Shown: in pieces, positions 36,606-44,337 of the stretch
Layout of the letters: each line of letters starts with the position of its first letter
Position numbering within the stretch: position 1 is the stretch's first letter
NCBI RefSeq assembly: GCF_006265165.1
Contig: NZ_VDCH01000001.1
Location: 186,001 to 250,000, forward strand
Direction: 5' to 3'
Length of the DNA: 64,000 nucleotides
DNA from: Chlorobaculum thiosulfatiphilum
GTDB lineage: Bacteria > Bacteroidota > Chlorobiia > Chlorobiales > Chlorobiaceae
Made by a program: the position numbers and the translations under genes
The notes under the pieces: model-generated
What the model was told of the DNA's origin: nothing
The model's input: only the letters and a program-made list of their open reading frames with translations
Databases searched by the model: none

Positions 36606-36647
36606 CTGAAATGCGTTGATCGGGGCGACCTTTGTCAGCCTTGCAGA

Positions 36648-37469
36648 TCAATACTTGTTCACAAAACCGACCTCGCTAATGATCTTCTTGCCATCGACGC
36701 TCTTTGGCAGATCGATGAACTGCTTGACAGTGCCCGTCGGCTGGCCGTTGGTGTACATGAAAAGCGGACGGGAAATCGGGTACTTGCCGGACTTGACCGT
36801 CTGAACCGTCGCCTCCACGCCATCGACATCGAGCGCCTTGACCGAACCATCCACGAAGCCGTGACCAATGAAGCCAATGGCGGTCGGGGTCGAAGCGACG
36901 CGGCTCTTGACAGCGCCGTTGCTGGCCTGCGTCTCGGCGCGCCTGGAGATCGGCAGCTCCTTGCCCATCACCAGCTCCTTGAAGCTATCCTGGGTGCCGC
37001 TGTTCGACTCGCGCTGGATCACGACGATCGGAGCGTTCGGGCCGCCGACCGCGCTCCAGTTGGTCACCCTGCCGGAGTAAATATCGCGAATCTGCTTTCT
37101 CGACAGATTGTTGACCCTGTTGCCGGGGTGAACGATCACAGCGAGACCGTCGAGAGCGATGACGTGCTCGACCGGATTGACGCCTTTCGATTTTGCCGCA
37201 GCGATTTCGTTTTCCTTCATCGAGCGCGACATGTTGGCGATATCGCAGGTTTTGTTGATGAGGCTCTTGGCGCCGTTGCCAGAGCCGGACTCACTGACGG
37301 TAACATCGACGCCGGTAGTCTTCTTGAAGTAAGAGGCAAAGGCTTTGGCGATCGGACCAACGGTGGTCGAGCCATCGAGCACGAGCTTGTTGCCCGCGGC
37401 GGATGCGTCACCCGCAGCCATGAGACTCATGACAGCCGCGCCAAACATGATTTTCCGGAACATCTTCAT
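36648..37469 (-). CDS. pstS: Phosphate-binding periplasmic protein, copy 2
   Basis: 273 aa from the ATG at 37469, which has AAGGAAG upstream and opens a signal peptide (MKMFRKIMFGAAVMSLMAAGDASAA). Motifs as in copy 1: LDGSTTVGPIAKAF, SESGSGNGAKSLI, CDIANMSRSMK, HVIALDGLAVIVHP, IQRESNSGTQDSF. It differs in the hinge and in the SGRVTNWSAVGGPNAP segment. Two pstS copies may give different affinity or expression. Farther upstream on the same strand lies the porin. A third, broken copy lies 3 kb away. Confidence 0.94.
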   Translation of the reverse strand: MKMFRKIMFGAAVMSLMAAGDASAAGNKLVLDGSTTVGPIAKAFASYFKKTTGVDVTVSESGSGNGAKSLINKTCDIANMSRSMKENEIAAAKSKGVNPVEHVIALDGLAVIVHPGNRVNNLSRKQIRDIYSGRVTNWSAVGGPNAPIVVIQRESNSGTQDSFKELVMGKELPISRRAETQASNGAVKSRVASTPTAIGFIGHGFVDGSVKALDVDGVEATVQTVKSGKYPISRPLFMYTNGQPTGTVKQFIDLPKSVDGKKIISEVGFVNKY

Positions 37470-37563
37470 AGTTATTCTTCCTTGTTTGTAATTGAATTGA
37501 TGGATAAAAAAGAACGTAAAAACTGAATGATTAACGATTGACACTGCCGTCGGACTCCGGAAA

Positions 37564-37593
37564 AAGGTCGCCCGGCCAAAACCGGGCGGCCTT
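37564..37593 (-). terminator. Terminator of the porin gene
   Basis: AAGGTCGCCCGG pairs with CCGGGCGGCCTT (one mismatch) around a short A-rich loop; on the minus strand it ends in CTTTTT. It stands about 85 nt beyond the porin stop and before pstS2. Confidence 0.85.
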
Positions 37594-37676
37594 CGCAGCA
37601 ATCCGGATGAGCACCACACACTCACCCAACGGAAAAAGAACAGCACACATGAGAAAAGAGCATGGTCACGGAATCA

Positions 37677-38825
37677 TCAGAACTTCACGACCACATCGGC
37701 CTGAAGCAGGTGCTGACGGTCGTCGCTATCGGCCACCGAGACGAGGTCTTTGTTCTTGTAGTCGAAATTATAGTAGGTAGCGCCGATTGTCATGTTCTGC
37801 ACGAGATGATAGACCGCGCCAATCTTGAAACCTTCAAGGTTGGTGAAGCTGCCGCCGTTGCGGTCGGAGTCGGTAATCGGAGCCACTGCATATTTACCGA
37901 TGCTGACATACTCGGCGGAACCTTCGAGCTGTCCGGGATTTTTCGCTTTACCAATCTTCAGGCCAACAAGGAAGGCGTTACGTTCATCCTCGTCGAGAAT
38001 CGCAGGATAATCCGACTGTTTTGCCGTATTGAAAGCGTACTGCGCATAAAGTTTCCACGGGACAGTCTCGGTAATATCCCCACCAACATTGCCGAAGAAC
38101 TCGACGATGTTAAAGTCATAAGGAGTAAACTGCGCTGCCGTGGGTTTGGTAACGGAGGTGGTGCTTGCAGAATAACCATCGAGATTCACGAAATCATAAT
38201 AACCAGCACCGAGCCTGTAGCCGAGATCGCTTACCGTGCCTTTGTAGGAAGCTTCTGCGGCAACGATATAGGCATCCTTTTCAAGAGTCGTCACCGAGCT
38301 GTTCTCGTCAATGACATAATAACCGGCAACAGCGCTCAGACCATCTTTCTCATTGCCATCGCTATCTTTGCCATACTGAAGCGTAATACCTTCGAAGGTA
38401 AGATCGCCATCCCACACAAGATCTTTCTCGACAATGAGAGTCTTGGCTATATCACGCTTTCCGAGAAGCAGGTTGACATTTCCATTGAGGAACATCGGAT
38501 GGTAATCGATGAATGCTTCGTTCAGGTAAACATCATCGGCAGCAAACAGGTCATCGAAGGTTTCGTTACGCGAAGTCGGTTCGGTTCCACCAGTAGAAAG
38601 CTGCAAGCCTGCTGACAGCTCTTCGTTGATCCAGGGATAGACGCCGAAACGGACGCGCATACGGTGGCGATCGCGGCTGTGGTCGTCAGTCGTATTGACG
38701 TTATCGTCTTTCAGACCGGACTCGTAGCGGTAGCGGATATCGCCTTTCCAGTTCCAGTCGACGGCTTGGGCGTTGTTGAAACCCAGGGCGGTGGCGAGAG
38801 CTACAAAGAAAAGTGTTTTTTTCAT
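37677..38825 (-). CDS. Outer-membrane porin, probably phosphate-induced
   Basis: 382 aa from the ATG at 38825. The signal peptide is MKKTLFFVALATALGFNNAQA. The mature protein starts VDWNWKGDIRYRYESGLKDDN and shows alternating beta strands throughout (RHRMRVRFGVYPWINEELSAGLQLSTG, YLNEAFIDYHPMFLNGNVNLLLGKRD), ending QHLLQADVVVKF with a terminal Phe, the signature of an outer-membrane barrel. The length fits 16 strands. It resembles putative porins of Chlorobiota/Bacteroidota. Phosphate specificity is inferred from its position upstream of pstS-pst. A Pho-box-like direct repeat lies upstream, supporting phosphate control. Confidence 0.85.
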   Translation of the reverse strand: MKKTLFFVALATALGFNNAQAVDWNWKGDIRYRYESGLKDDNVNTTDDHSRDRHRMRVRFGVYPWINEELSAGLQLSTGGTEPTSRNETFDDLFAADDVYLNEAFIDYHPMFLNGNVNLLLGKRDIAKTLIVEKDLVWDGDLTFEGITLQYGKDSDGNEKDGLSAVAGYYVIDENSSVTTLEKDAYIVAAEASYKGTVSDLGYRLGAGYYDFVNLDGYSASTTSVTKPTAAQFTPYDFNIVEFFGNVGGDITETVPWKLYAQYAFNTAKQSDYPAILDEDERNAFLVGLKIGKAKNPGQLEGSAEYVSIGKYAVAPITDSDRNGGSFTNLEGFKIGAVYHLVQNMTIGATYYNFDYKNKDLVSVADSDDRQHLLQADVVVKF

Positions 38826-38951
38826 GGTAAGGTCTTTTGTGTTGTGCTGTGCTGTTTTATGCTTCTGAAACTGATTGAACACAGAGTAGCGCATGGCCCT
38901 CCTTTTCGACAATGAATCTACGCCCGCAATTATTGAGGAATCATTGAGACA

Positions 38952-38969
38952 CTGTGAAGAGATTGTGAA
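38952..38969 (-). promoter_or_regulatory. Pho-box-like direct repeat upstream of the porin
   Basis: CTGTGAA at 38952-38958 and TTGTGAA at 38963-38969, 7-bp repeats spaced by 4 bp (11-bp period). Read toward the porin this is TTCACA N5 TTCACA, the geometry of PhoB/PhoP boxes. It lies about 130 bp upstream of the porin start. Confidence 0.4.
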
Positions 38970-39021
38970 TAAACATGCCTTATAGACAGCGCAATCACAT
39001 CGTCACTATACAAAGGCTCTC

Positions 39022-39270
39022 TCACACCTGCGGAGCGAGTCCGCGCCGCTTGGCGTACCGGGCTTCGATCTTGCCGCGCAACCCCTCGACCAGCTCCTGA
39101 TACAACCAGCTCCGGCTGTCCTTGATGCCGTTGTAGAGCTTGATGATGTCAAGCGTCTGAACCGGTTCGGTTTCACATTCACTGTACGGATAGCTCTTGC
39201 CGCACAGGGTGGAGGCGATGCCATGGAGGACGTTTAACTCAATGGAGAGCAGCTTTTGTGTTGACGGCAT
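39022..39270 (-). pseudogene. Chimeric remnant of acyltransferase and GNAT genes
   Basis: 82 codons. The first part (SIELNVLHGIASTLCGKSYPYSECETEPVQTL) matches the C-terminus of the PlsC-like protein encoded at 41690-42496 (ISSLCGKSYPYTESEPEPILTL). The second part (TLDIIKLYNGIKDSRSWLYQ...EGLRGKIEARYAKRRGLAPQV) matches the last ~45 residues of the GNAT encoded at 41034-41702. The junction falls at a shared TL. So this is a partial second copy of the pair with the intervening ~600 bp deleted. Unlikely to be functional. Confidence 0.7.
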
Positions 39271-39698
39271 CGAGGAGACGATGAACGAAGCGCTCCGGAA
39301 GTATCCGGCCCTTCATATCAGCATGGGCGGCAAGGAACGGGAGGACTATTTGGCAAGCGTTAACTGTAAACGATCGAATCAGTTCCTGGCATACAGCATA
39401 CCGGAGGAAGTATAACATTCGGAAAAAGCGGGCAAGGCCTGCATCGTTGACCTGTATGAGCCGAAGACCGGATAAAAAATAGCGCTTGATGAAAAAAGGG
39501 GCACAACCATAACGCTTCACAAGCAACCAGTTACCAACGAAAACCGAACCACATTTTGTCAACCGGGCGAGGCCCGCTTCATATGGATTGAAACTAATTG
39601 CGGCTTTATATACGTTAAATATAAGCATATCAGAATCATATAATTATCACCTGAAACGCTCAGGCTCTTCGATAACTTTCACCGAAAAGGCCATCACT
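39271..39698. other. Gene-poor scar with CRISPR-like repeat
   Basis: No intact gene. On the plus strand a frame with MNEALRKYPALHISMGGKEREDYLASVN runs to a stop near 39414, and a following fragment reads EKAGKACIVDLYEPKTG before TAA near 39475; these may be decayed gene pieces. A CRISPR-repeat-like sequence ends at 39594. The final ~100 bp is AT-rich and likely holds the promoter of the Lcl-domain gene. Confidence 0.45.
39558..39594 (+). repeat. Solitary CRISPR-repeat-like sequence (37 nt)
   Basis: Begins GTCAACCGGGCGAGGCCCG, with CGGGC-GAG-GCCCG as a perfect stem-loop, and ends GGATTGAAAC, the commonest 3' end of CRISPR repeats. A weaker match of its stem region (CGGGCAAGGCCTGCATC, 14 of 17 bases) lies 135 bp upstream at 39429-39445, roughly two repeat-spacer units away. 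No cas gene is visible in the window. Probably an array remnant. Confidence 0.45.
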
Positions 39699-40355
39699 AT
39701 GAAACCTGTTACTAAAAAAAACATGACTCGAGTGTGGGTAGCTTTGCTGCTTGCTGGCTTGAGTATCGTCTCGATCACAGCGAGATCATTTGCGATTACA
39801 TACAAGATCGGCGACACTTATGGGGGAGGTAAAGTTGCCTATATTTTTCAGCCCGGTGATTCTGGTTACGTTAAAGGCGAACAACACGGCCTGATTGCTG
39901 CTGAGGCTGATATCAATACTACGTATAAAGATGCATGGGATGGCGATTCATATACGGGAGTTTATGTCTGGAGTACCAGCCAGTTCGAGAATACGAACAA
40001 CACCGATTATGCGTACAAGGAAATTTCATCGACAGGCACGGCAATCGGTGATGGGGCAGCCAATACAGATAAAATACTCTCGATGTATCCAGCGACAAAA
40101 TATCCAAACAGCGCTGCGGCAATTGCACGTGAATATCGAGGTGGCGGCTTTGATGACTGGTTCCTGCCAAGCATCGACGAGCTGAAACAGCTATATGAAA
40201 GCAAAGCTCTTGTCGGCGGTTATGCTGATTACACCTACTGGAGTTCGTCCGAGATTAATCCAAGCATGGCCTGGTACCATATTTTCGTCAATGGTATCCG
40301 ACGTGACAGCAACAAGAGTTACTTTAAACGTGTTCGGCCAGTGCGAGTTTTTTAA
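39699..40355 (+). CDS. Exported Lcl/DUF1566-domain protein
   Basis: 218 aa from the ATG at 39699. The signal peptide is TRVWVALLLAGLSIVSITARSFA. The mature protein starts with a Gly-rich strand (YKIGDTYGGGKVAYIFQPGDSGYV, HGLIAAEADI). It ends with the DUF1566/Lcl signature: FDDWFLPSIDELKQLYESK, TYWSSSEINPSMAWYHIFVNG and YFKRVRPVRVF. Such C-type-lectin-like modules occur in surface or adhesion proteins. It is the only plus-strand gene here, inserted between two remnants of the acyltransferase/GNAT/pstS block, so it may have come in with the rearrangement. Confidence 0.8.
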   Translation: MKPVTKKNMTRVWVALLLAGLSIVSITARSFAITYKIGDTYGGGKVAYIFQPGDSGYVKGEQHGLIAAEADINTTYKDAWDGDSYTGVYVWSTSQFENTNNTDYAYKEISSTGTAIGDGAANTDKILSMYPATKYPNSAAAIAREYRGGGFDDWFLPSIDELKQLYESKALVGGYADYTYWSSSEINPSMAWYHIFVNGIRRDSNKSYFKRVRPVRVF

Positions 40356-40638
40356 GTTGAATTTCTAAGGGATGTATTCCCCGAAGCTCTGCTTCGTGAA
40401 AGCTTCGATACATCGAGGTCATGGAGTGGTCAAAAATTTATGACCGCTCCACGACCGATCCATCCGGCAACCAAGCTATTATTTCCCCCGATCCAACCGC
40501 TGAGATCAGTTCGTTTGCCCAAACCTTTTCAATCGTTAGCCTGCTCGACATCGCCATTTATCCGCCTCCCTGTCCATCGGCTCTCAGCTTCGCTCCTCAC
40601 CACCATACCGCACCCGGTCGCCCTCATGACGTTGCGCT
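40356..40638. other. Intergenic region with two inverted repeats
   Basis: First inverted repeat: GATGTAT and CGAAGCT pair with AGCTTCG and ATACATC (about 40371-40413), likely the Lcl gene terminator. Second: GGAGTGGTCA (40423-40432) pairs with TGACCGCTCC (40441-40450). The rest shows no gene. Confidence 0.5.
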
Positions 40639-41001
40639 TCACTTCGTTTCGCCGCAGCCAACTCGCGAGCGCACGTTCACTTTCATAACCAACCCATCGA
40701 TGGTTTTCTGAACGCCACTGTTCGATTCACGCTGGATCATGACAACCGGAGCATTCGGGCTGGCTCTCTCGCTTATGTAATATTCACGAATCCTGTCTCT
40801 GTTCAGCGCCTTGATGTGGTTGCTGGAATGCGGATGAACGACGAAGGCAATACCATCGAGAGCGATGACATTCTGAACATGATTCACGCGATAGGCTTTG
40901 GCGGCAAAGTGCTCGCCGTGCTTCATCGGTACCGACATATCGGCAAAGTCGCAGGTTTTGTCGATGAGGTTTTTCGCGTCGTTACCGGAAGCGGAGTCGC
41001 G
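40639..41001 (-). pseudogene. pstS: pstS remnant (middle part only)
   Basis: About 120 codons: SASGNDAKNLIDKTCDFADMS, HVQNVIALDGIAFVVHP, DRIREYYISERASPNAPVV and IQRESNSGVQKTIDGLVMK. These correspond to roughly residues 60-175 of the intact PstS paralogues. The signal peptide and N-terminal lobe start, a ~6-residue hinge piece and the whole C-terminal third are absent. The frame is open but has no plausible start. It lies directly downstream of the GNAT gene, matching the idea of a duplicated acyltransferase-GNAT-...-pstS block that decayed. Confidence 0.8.
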
Positions 41002-41033
41002 GCCAATCACATCGCCACGCCACGGACGCGACC

Positions 41034-41702
41034 TCACGCCTGCGGACTCAGGCCGCGCCGCTTGCCGTATCCGCCCTCGATCTTGCCGCGCAAACCCTCG
41101 ACCAGCTCCTGATACAGGCGGCTGCGGCTGTCCTTGACGCGGTTGTAGAGCTTGATGATGTCGAGCGTCAAAATGATGCGGGTCGAGCTGCAATTGAGTT
41201 CGCCGAACAGGTGGCTGCCGATCACCTCGAAGCCGAGTACCCGCGTGTGAAAGTTCAGCGGCGAGTGCTCCTCGCCCTCGAAGACGTCGGTGATGAAGTG
41301 TGTGTAGCCCCGCTCGACCACCTCGGCGCTGGCCGCGCGCATGAGGCGCAGGGCGACGCGGTGCTGCCGCCGGAACTGCGGACGGATCATGAAGCGACCG
41401 ATCTCCACGTACTGCCCGGCAGCCCGGAGCGTTTCGAGGTCGATGCCCGGCGCGAACTTCACCTGGCACGCCTCCGGCAACTCCAGCGGCGGATCGTAAT
41501 GCAAACGCATCACGCCTGCGGGACGGTCGCCCACTCTGGCCAGGAACCATGAATACTCAAGGTTCCCGGCCAAACACTCCGGAATCTGCTCGGCGGCCTC
41601 CTTCATCCACTGCTTCTCCCGGACAAACACCTCCTCGATCACCCCAAGCGCTTCGAGCCGGTCGCGGGGCGAGAGCACTTTCGTTACGGTTATGACGGAC
41701 AT
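41034..41702 (-). CDS. GNAT-type acyltransferase, FeeM/N-acyl-amino-acid-synthase-like
   Basis: 222 aa. GNAT-fold elements: ECLAGNLEYSWFLARVGDRPAGVMRLHYD, YVEIGRFMIRPQFRRQHRVALRLMRAASAEVVERGYTHFITDVFE and NFHTRVLGFEVIG. The layout resembles N-acyl amino acid synthases (FeeM) and exosortase-associated acyltransferases, which use acyl-ACP to N-acylate an amino group. It overlaps the upstream PlsC-like gene by 13 nt. A PlsC-like O-acyltransferase plus a GNAT N-acyltransferase is the OlsA/OlsB logic of phosphorus-free aminolipid synthesis. This is inference, but fits the phosphate neighbourhood. Its C-terminus is duplicated as a remnant 2 kb away. Confidence 0.7.
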   Translation of the reverse strand: MSVITVTKVLSPRDRLEALGVIEEVFVREKQWMKEAAEQIPECLAGNLEYSWFLARVGDRPAGVMRLHYDPPLELPEACQVKFAPGIDLETLRAAGQYVEIGRFMIRPQFRRQHRVALRLMRAASAEVVERGYTHFITDVFEGEEHSPLNFHTRVLGFEVIGSHLFGELNCSSTRIILTLDIIKLYNRVKDSRSRLYQELVEGLRGKIEGGYGKRRGLSPQA

Positions 41703-42496
41703 AGCGCCTCCATTGATGGTTTGAGAGTCAGAATCGGTTCCGGTTCAGATTCGGTGTACGGATAACTCTTGCCGCAGAGCGACGATATGGCAAGCATCAC
41801 CTCGTCGGCGATCTCTCCGGCGACGCGCCGCCTGAGAGCGCGGTCGCCGCCCGACGCGGCCACGGAAGCGCGGTGGCGCTCGAAGCGCATCGGCTCGCCG
41901 AAGCGCAGCGCGATTTTGCCGACGAGCGGCATGCGGCCACGCCTGCGGGCGGCGATGAACTCGATGCCCACGGGAATGACCGGTACGCCCGATTCGAGCG
42001 CGATAGAGCCGATGCCCGGCCTAGCCTTCAGGAGTCGGAAGGGATCGCCGTTGCGCGTCCCTTCGGGAAAAATGCCGATGCTCGCGCCCGCGCGGAGCCG
42101 CCGGACGCACTCGTCGCGGCTGGAGGAGGAGGCCGCCTTCACGCGGCGGCGTTCGAGGAACGCCCAGGTCGAGCGCTTGTGCCAGACGTAGATGGGATCG
42201 ATCTGCTTCATCAGCCAGCCGACGAGCGGCAGGCGACCGAACATCCAGTCGATCACGAAACTGACGCGCTCCCCGCCAAGCAGCCAGATCAGCAGCACCG
42301 GCACGAAGAGCGACTCGAAGACATTGTTGTGGTTGAACGCATAAATGCAGGGCGACGAGGCGTTGCGCACGAGCCGCCCGGTCCCCTCGACCTCGGCAAG
42401 CAACAGGTTCGGCGCCATCAGCAGCCTCAGCAGCAAGGCTTTGCCACCCGTGAGATGCGGCAACGGCCTGCAAAAAAGCTCGACAAACCGGTTCAT
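41690..42496 (-). CDS. PlsC-like lysophospholipid/glycerol acyltransferase
   Basis: 268 aa. Motif I is FNHNNVFESLFVP, so the usual HX4D is HX4E here. Motif III is GIFPEGTRNGDPF, and VPVIPVGIEF is motif IV-like. The protein starts with a hydrophobic stretch and has a C-terminal extension after the core. It should transfer acyl chains onto a glycerol-3-phosphate-like or lyso-lipid acceptor at the inner membrane. It overlaps the GNAT gene and is preceded by a 9-bp-period repeat in its 5' leader. The Asp-to-Glu change is seen in some subfamilies and need not inactivate the enzyme. Confidence 0.8.
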   Translation of the reverse strand: MNRFVELFCRPLPHLTGGKALLLRLLMAPNLLLAEVEGTGRLVRNASSPCIYAFNHNNVFESLFVPVLLIWLLGGERVSFVIDWMFGRLPLVGWLMKQIDPIYVWHKRSTWAFLERRRVKAASSSSRDECVRRLRAGASIGIFPEGTRNGDPFRLLKARPGIGSIALESGVPVIPVGIEFIAARRRGRMPLVGKIALRFGEPMRFERHRASVAASGGDRALRRRVAGEIADEVMLAISSLCGKSYPYTESEPEPILTLKPSMEALCPS

Positions 42497-42506
42497 AAGA
42501 AAATCT

Positions 42507-42548
42507 TATAGGACTTATACGACCTATAAGACCTATAAGTCCTACAGG
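42507..42548. repeat. Nonamer repeat array, site A
   Basis: Consecutive 9-bp units TATAGGACT, TATACGACC, TATAAGACC, TATAAGTCC and a partial unit. It lies in the 5' leader of the PlsC-like gene. The run TATACGACC TATAAGACC is identical to part of site B 19 kb away. Confidence 0.75.
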
Positions 42549-42768
42549 ATTTGAAGAGGCAGACTCTTCTGCCAACGCTCAAAATTAACCGCCGATTGTT
42601 GGGCGCTCATTGAGGGCGGGCAACGATTTGGCAACTTCTGCCGGGCCGAATGGGCGACGGCGGGAATGCCCGCGTTTGTGGCTTTCACTCTTTGCCGGTG
42701 AAGCGTATATTGAGCGCAGCCGGAAGCGGCTGGCGCTTTGCGATGAACCGTCAAACCGATGAAAAACG

Positions 42769-43428
42769 ATGAGTGAAAAGAACTGGACCGATACCGAACG
42801 CTTCGACAGCAAAGCCGCCGAATGGGACGCCAACGCCGTCCGCGCGGCGCTCGCCGACGCGGTCGCCCGCGCGATCATCGCGCACATGCCGGTCGCCAAG
42901 CCCGCCAACGCGCTGGAGTTCGGCTGCGGCACGGGCCTCGTAACCACGCGCATCGCGCCGCATTGCGCGCGGCTGACCGCCGTGGACAGCTCGCGCGAAA
43001 TGCTGCGGATGCTCGCCGAAAAGATCGCCGCCAGCTCCATCGCCAACGTCACGCCGCTGCATCTCGATTTCAGCCGCCCCGAAGAGGCTGCCGGTCTTGA
43101 GCGCGACTACGACTTCGTGTGCAGCAGCATGACGCTGCACCACATTCCCGACACCGCGAGCTTCCTGTGCGAGCTCATCGGCCACATCTCGCCCGGCGGT
43201 ACGCTGGCGATTGCTGATCTGGACGCCGAGGATGGCCTCTTCCACGACGACGCCACCGAAAAGGTGCATCACGGCTTCGACCGCGCGGCGCTGCAAACGC
43301 TCCTCGAATCGGCGGGATTTGCGGGGGTCTCCTTCATGACCGCGCACGTCATCGAAAAGAAAAACCGCGAGGGCAATCTGAAAAGCTACCCGGTCTTTCT
43401 GGTCACCGCGCTCAAACCCAAGGCTTAA
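42769..43428 (+). CDS. Class I SAM-dependent methyltransferase
   Basis: 219 aa. Motif I ALEFGCGTGLVTTRI, acidic strand-2 residue in LTAVDSSREML, motif post-II HLDFSRPEE, motif III region PGGTLAIADLDAEDGLFHD. The fold is the Methyltransf_11/25 type acting on small molecules; the substrate is unknown. It is divergent from the acyltransferase pair across the nonamer repeat and is followed 6 nt later by the HAD gene, so the two are probably one operon. Confidence 0.9.
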   Translation: MSEKNWTDTERFDSKAAEWDANAVRAALADAVARAIIAHMPVAKPANALEFGCGTGLVTTRIAPHCARLTAVDSSREMLRMLAEKIAASSIANVTPLHLDFSRPEEAAGLERDYDFVCSSMTLHHIPDTASFLCELIGHISPGGTLAIADLDAEDGLFHDDATEKVHHGFDRAALQTLLESAGFAGVSFMTAHVIEKKNREGNLKSYPVFLVTALKPKA

Positions 43429-43434
43429 CGAATT

Positions 43435-44109
43435 ATGAATCAGTCAGTTACCCCGAAATTCTCCGCCGTGGTGTTCGACATGGATGGCACACTCCTCGAC
43501 ACGCTTCACGATATTTCCCACAGCCTCAACTCGGTGCTCGAAGAGGAGGGCTACCCAACCCACACGGTCGAGGCCTGCCGGGTGATGGTCGGCTTCGGCA
43601 TGAGGGAGCTTGTTCGCAAAGCGCTGCCCGAAAGCGCCCACGACGAGGCCATCACAGAGCCGCTGCTCAAAAAGATGCAGGCGCGATACGCCGAACACTG
43701 GAACGACAGCTCGCGCCCCTACGACGGCATCGCGGAGCTGCTCGACGCCATCGACCGGCTGGGGCTGAAAAAGGCGATTCTCTCCAACAAGCCCGACCGC
43801 TTCACCCGCCAGTGCGCCGAAGCGCTGCTCGAGCCGTGGAAATTCGACGTCATCATGGGCTTCCGCGAAGGCATCGCGCCCAAGCCCGACCCGACCGGCG
43901 CATTGATGGTGGCCGAAGAACTCGGCGTCCAGCCCGCCTCGATTCTCTACGTCGGCGACAGCGGCGTGGACATGAAAACCGCCAACGCCGCCGGCATGTA
44001 CCCCCTCGGCGTCACCTGGGGCTACCGCCCCGGCGAAGAACTCCTCGCCACCGGCGCAGCAAAGCTGGTCTCAACGCCAGAGGAGATCATCCCGTTCCTC
44101 ACCGCCTGA
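43435..44109 (+). CDS. gph: HAD-family phosphatase, phosphoglycolate-phosphatase-like
   Basis: 224 aa. HAD motif I VVFDMDGTLLDT, cap domain of C1 type, motif II LSNKPD, motif III KPDPTGALMVAEELG and motif IV YVGDSGVDMKTANAAGM. This is the Gph/PGPase type that cleaves 2-phosphoglycolate or similar small phosphate esters in the cytosol. It starts 6 nt after the methyltransferase stop. Exact substrate is not proven by motif, so the symbol is tentative. Confidence 0.85.
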   Translation: MNQSVTPKFSAVVFDMDGTLLDTLHDISHSLNSVLEEEGYPTHTVEACRVMVGFGMRELVRKALPESAHDEAITEPLLKKMQARYAEHWNDSSRPYDGIAELLDAIDRLGLKKAILSNKPDRFTRQCAEALLEPWKFDVIMGFREGIAPKPDPTGALMVAEELGVQPASILYVGDSGVDMKTANAAGMYPLGVTWGYRPGEELLATGAAKLVSTPEEIIPFLTA

Positions 44110-44166
44110 CCTCATAACCGCCGGAAAAATCGAGAGTTAACACGTTCGTAACCTTTCCGGCGGAAA

Positions 44167-44337
44167 CTATTTGCTACTTTTCCCCGTACAAAACAGAAAA
44201 GCCGTTCTGTATGCGGCTACTTGCGCGATTCGATCGCCCGGCCAATAACCCGGAACCGGATCGCCCTCATCACCGGACTGCATTGCCGCCTTGAAATCCG
44301 TTGAACCATCGACCTCCAGCACCATTTCGCGCGTCAT
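44167..44337 (-). CDS. Possible 56-aa protein antisense to the ppk1 start
   Basis: [16 protein letters not shown]...[28 protein letters not shown]. Its ATG is preceded by GGGAGG at 6 nt, a better ribosome site than that of ppk1. However its start codon overlaps the probable ppk1 ATG on the other strand, so both cannot be efficiently expressed as annotated. No family recognised. Confidence 0.3.
   Translation of the reverse strand: MTREMVLEVDGSTDFKAAMQSGDEGDPVPGYWPGDRIAQVAAYRTAFLFCTGKSSK

Noticed and set aside
39197-39415. 72-codon plus-strand frame
   Set aside because: Overlaps the antisense of the chimeric remnant and has no ribosome site or family; treated as debris.
39558-39594. Calling a CRISPR array
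   Set aside because: Only one good repeat copy and no cas genes; recorded as a solitary repeat-like element instead.
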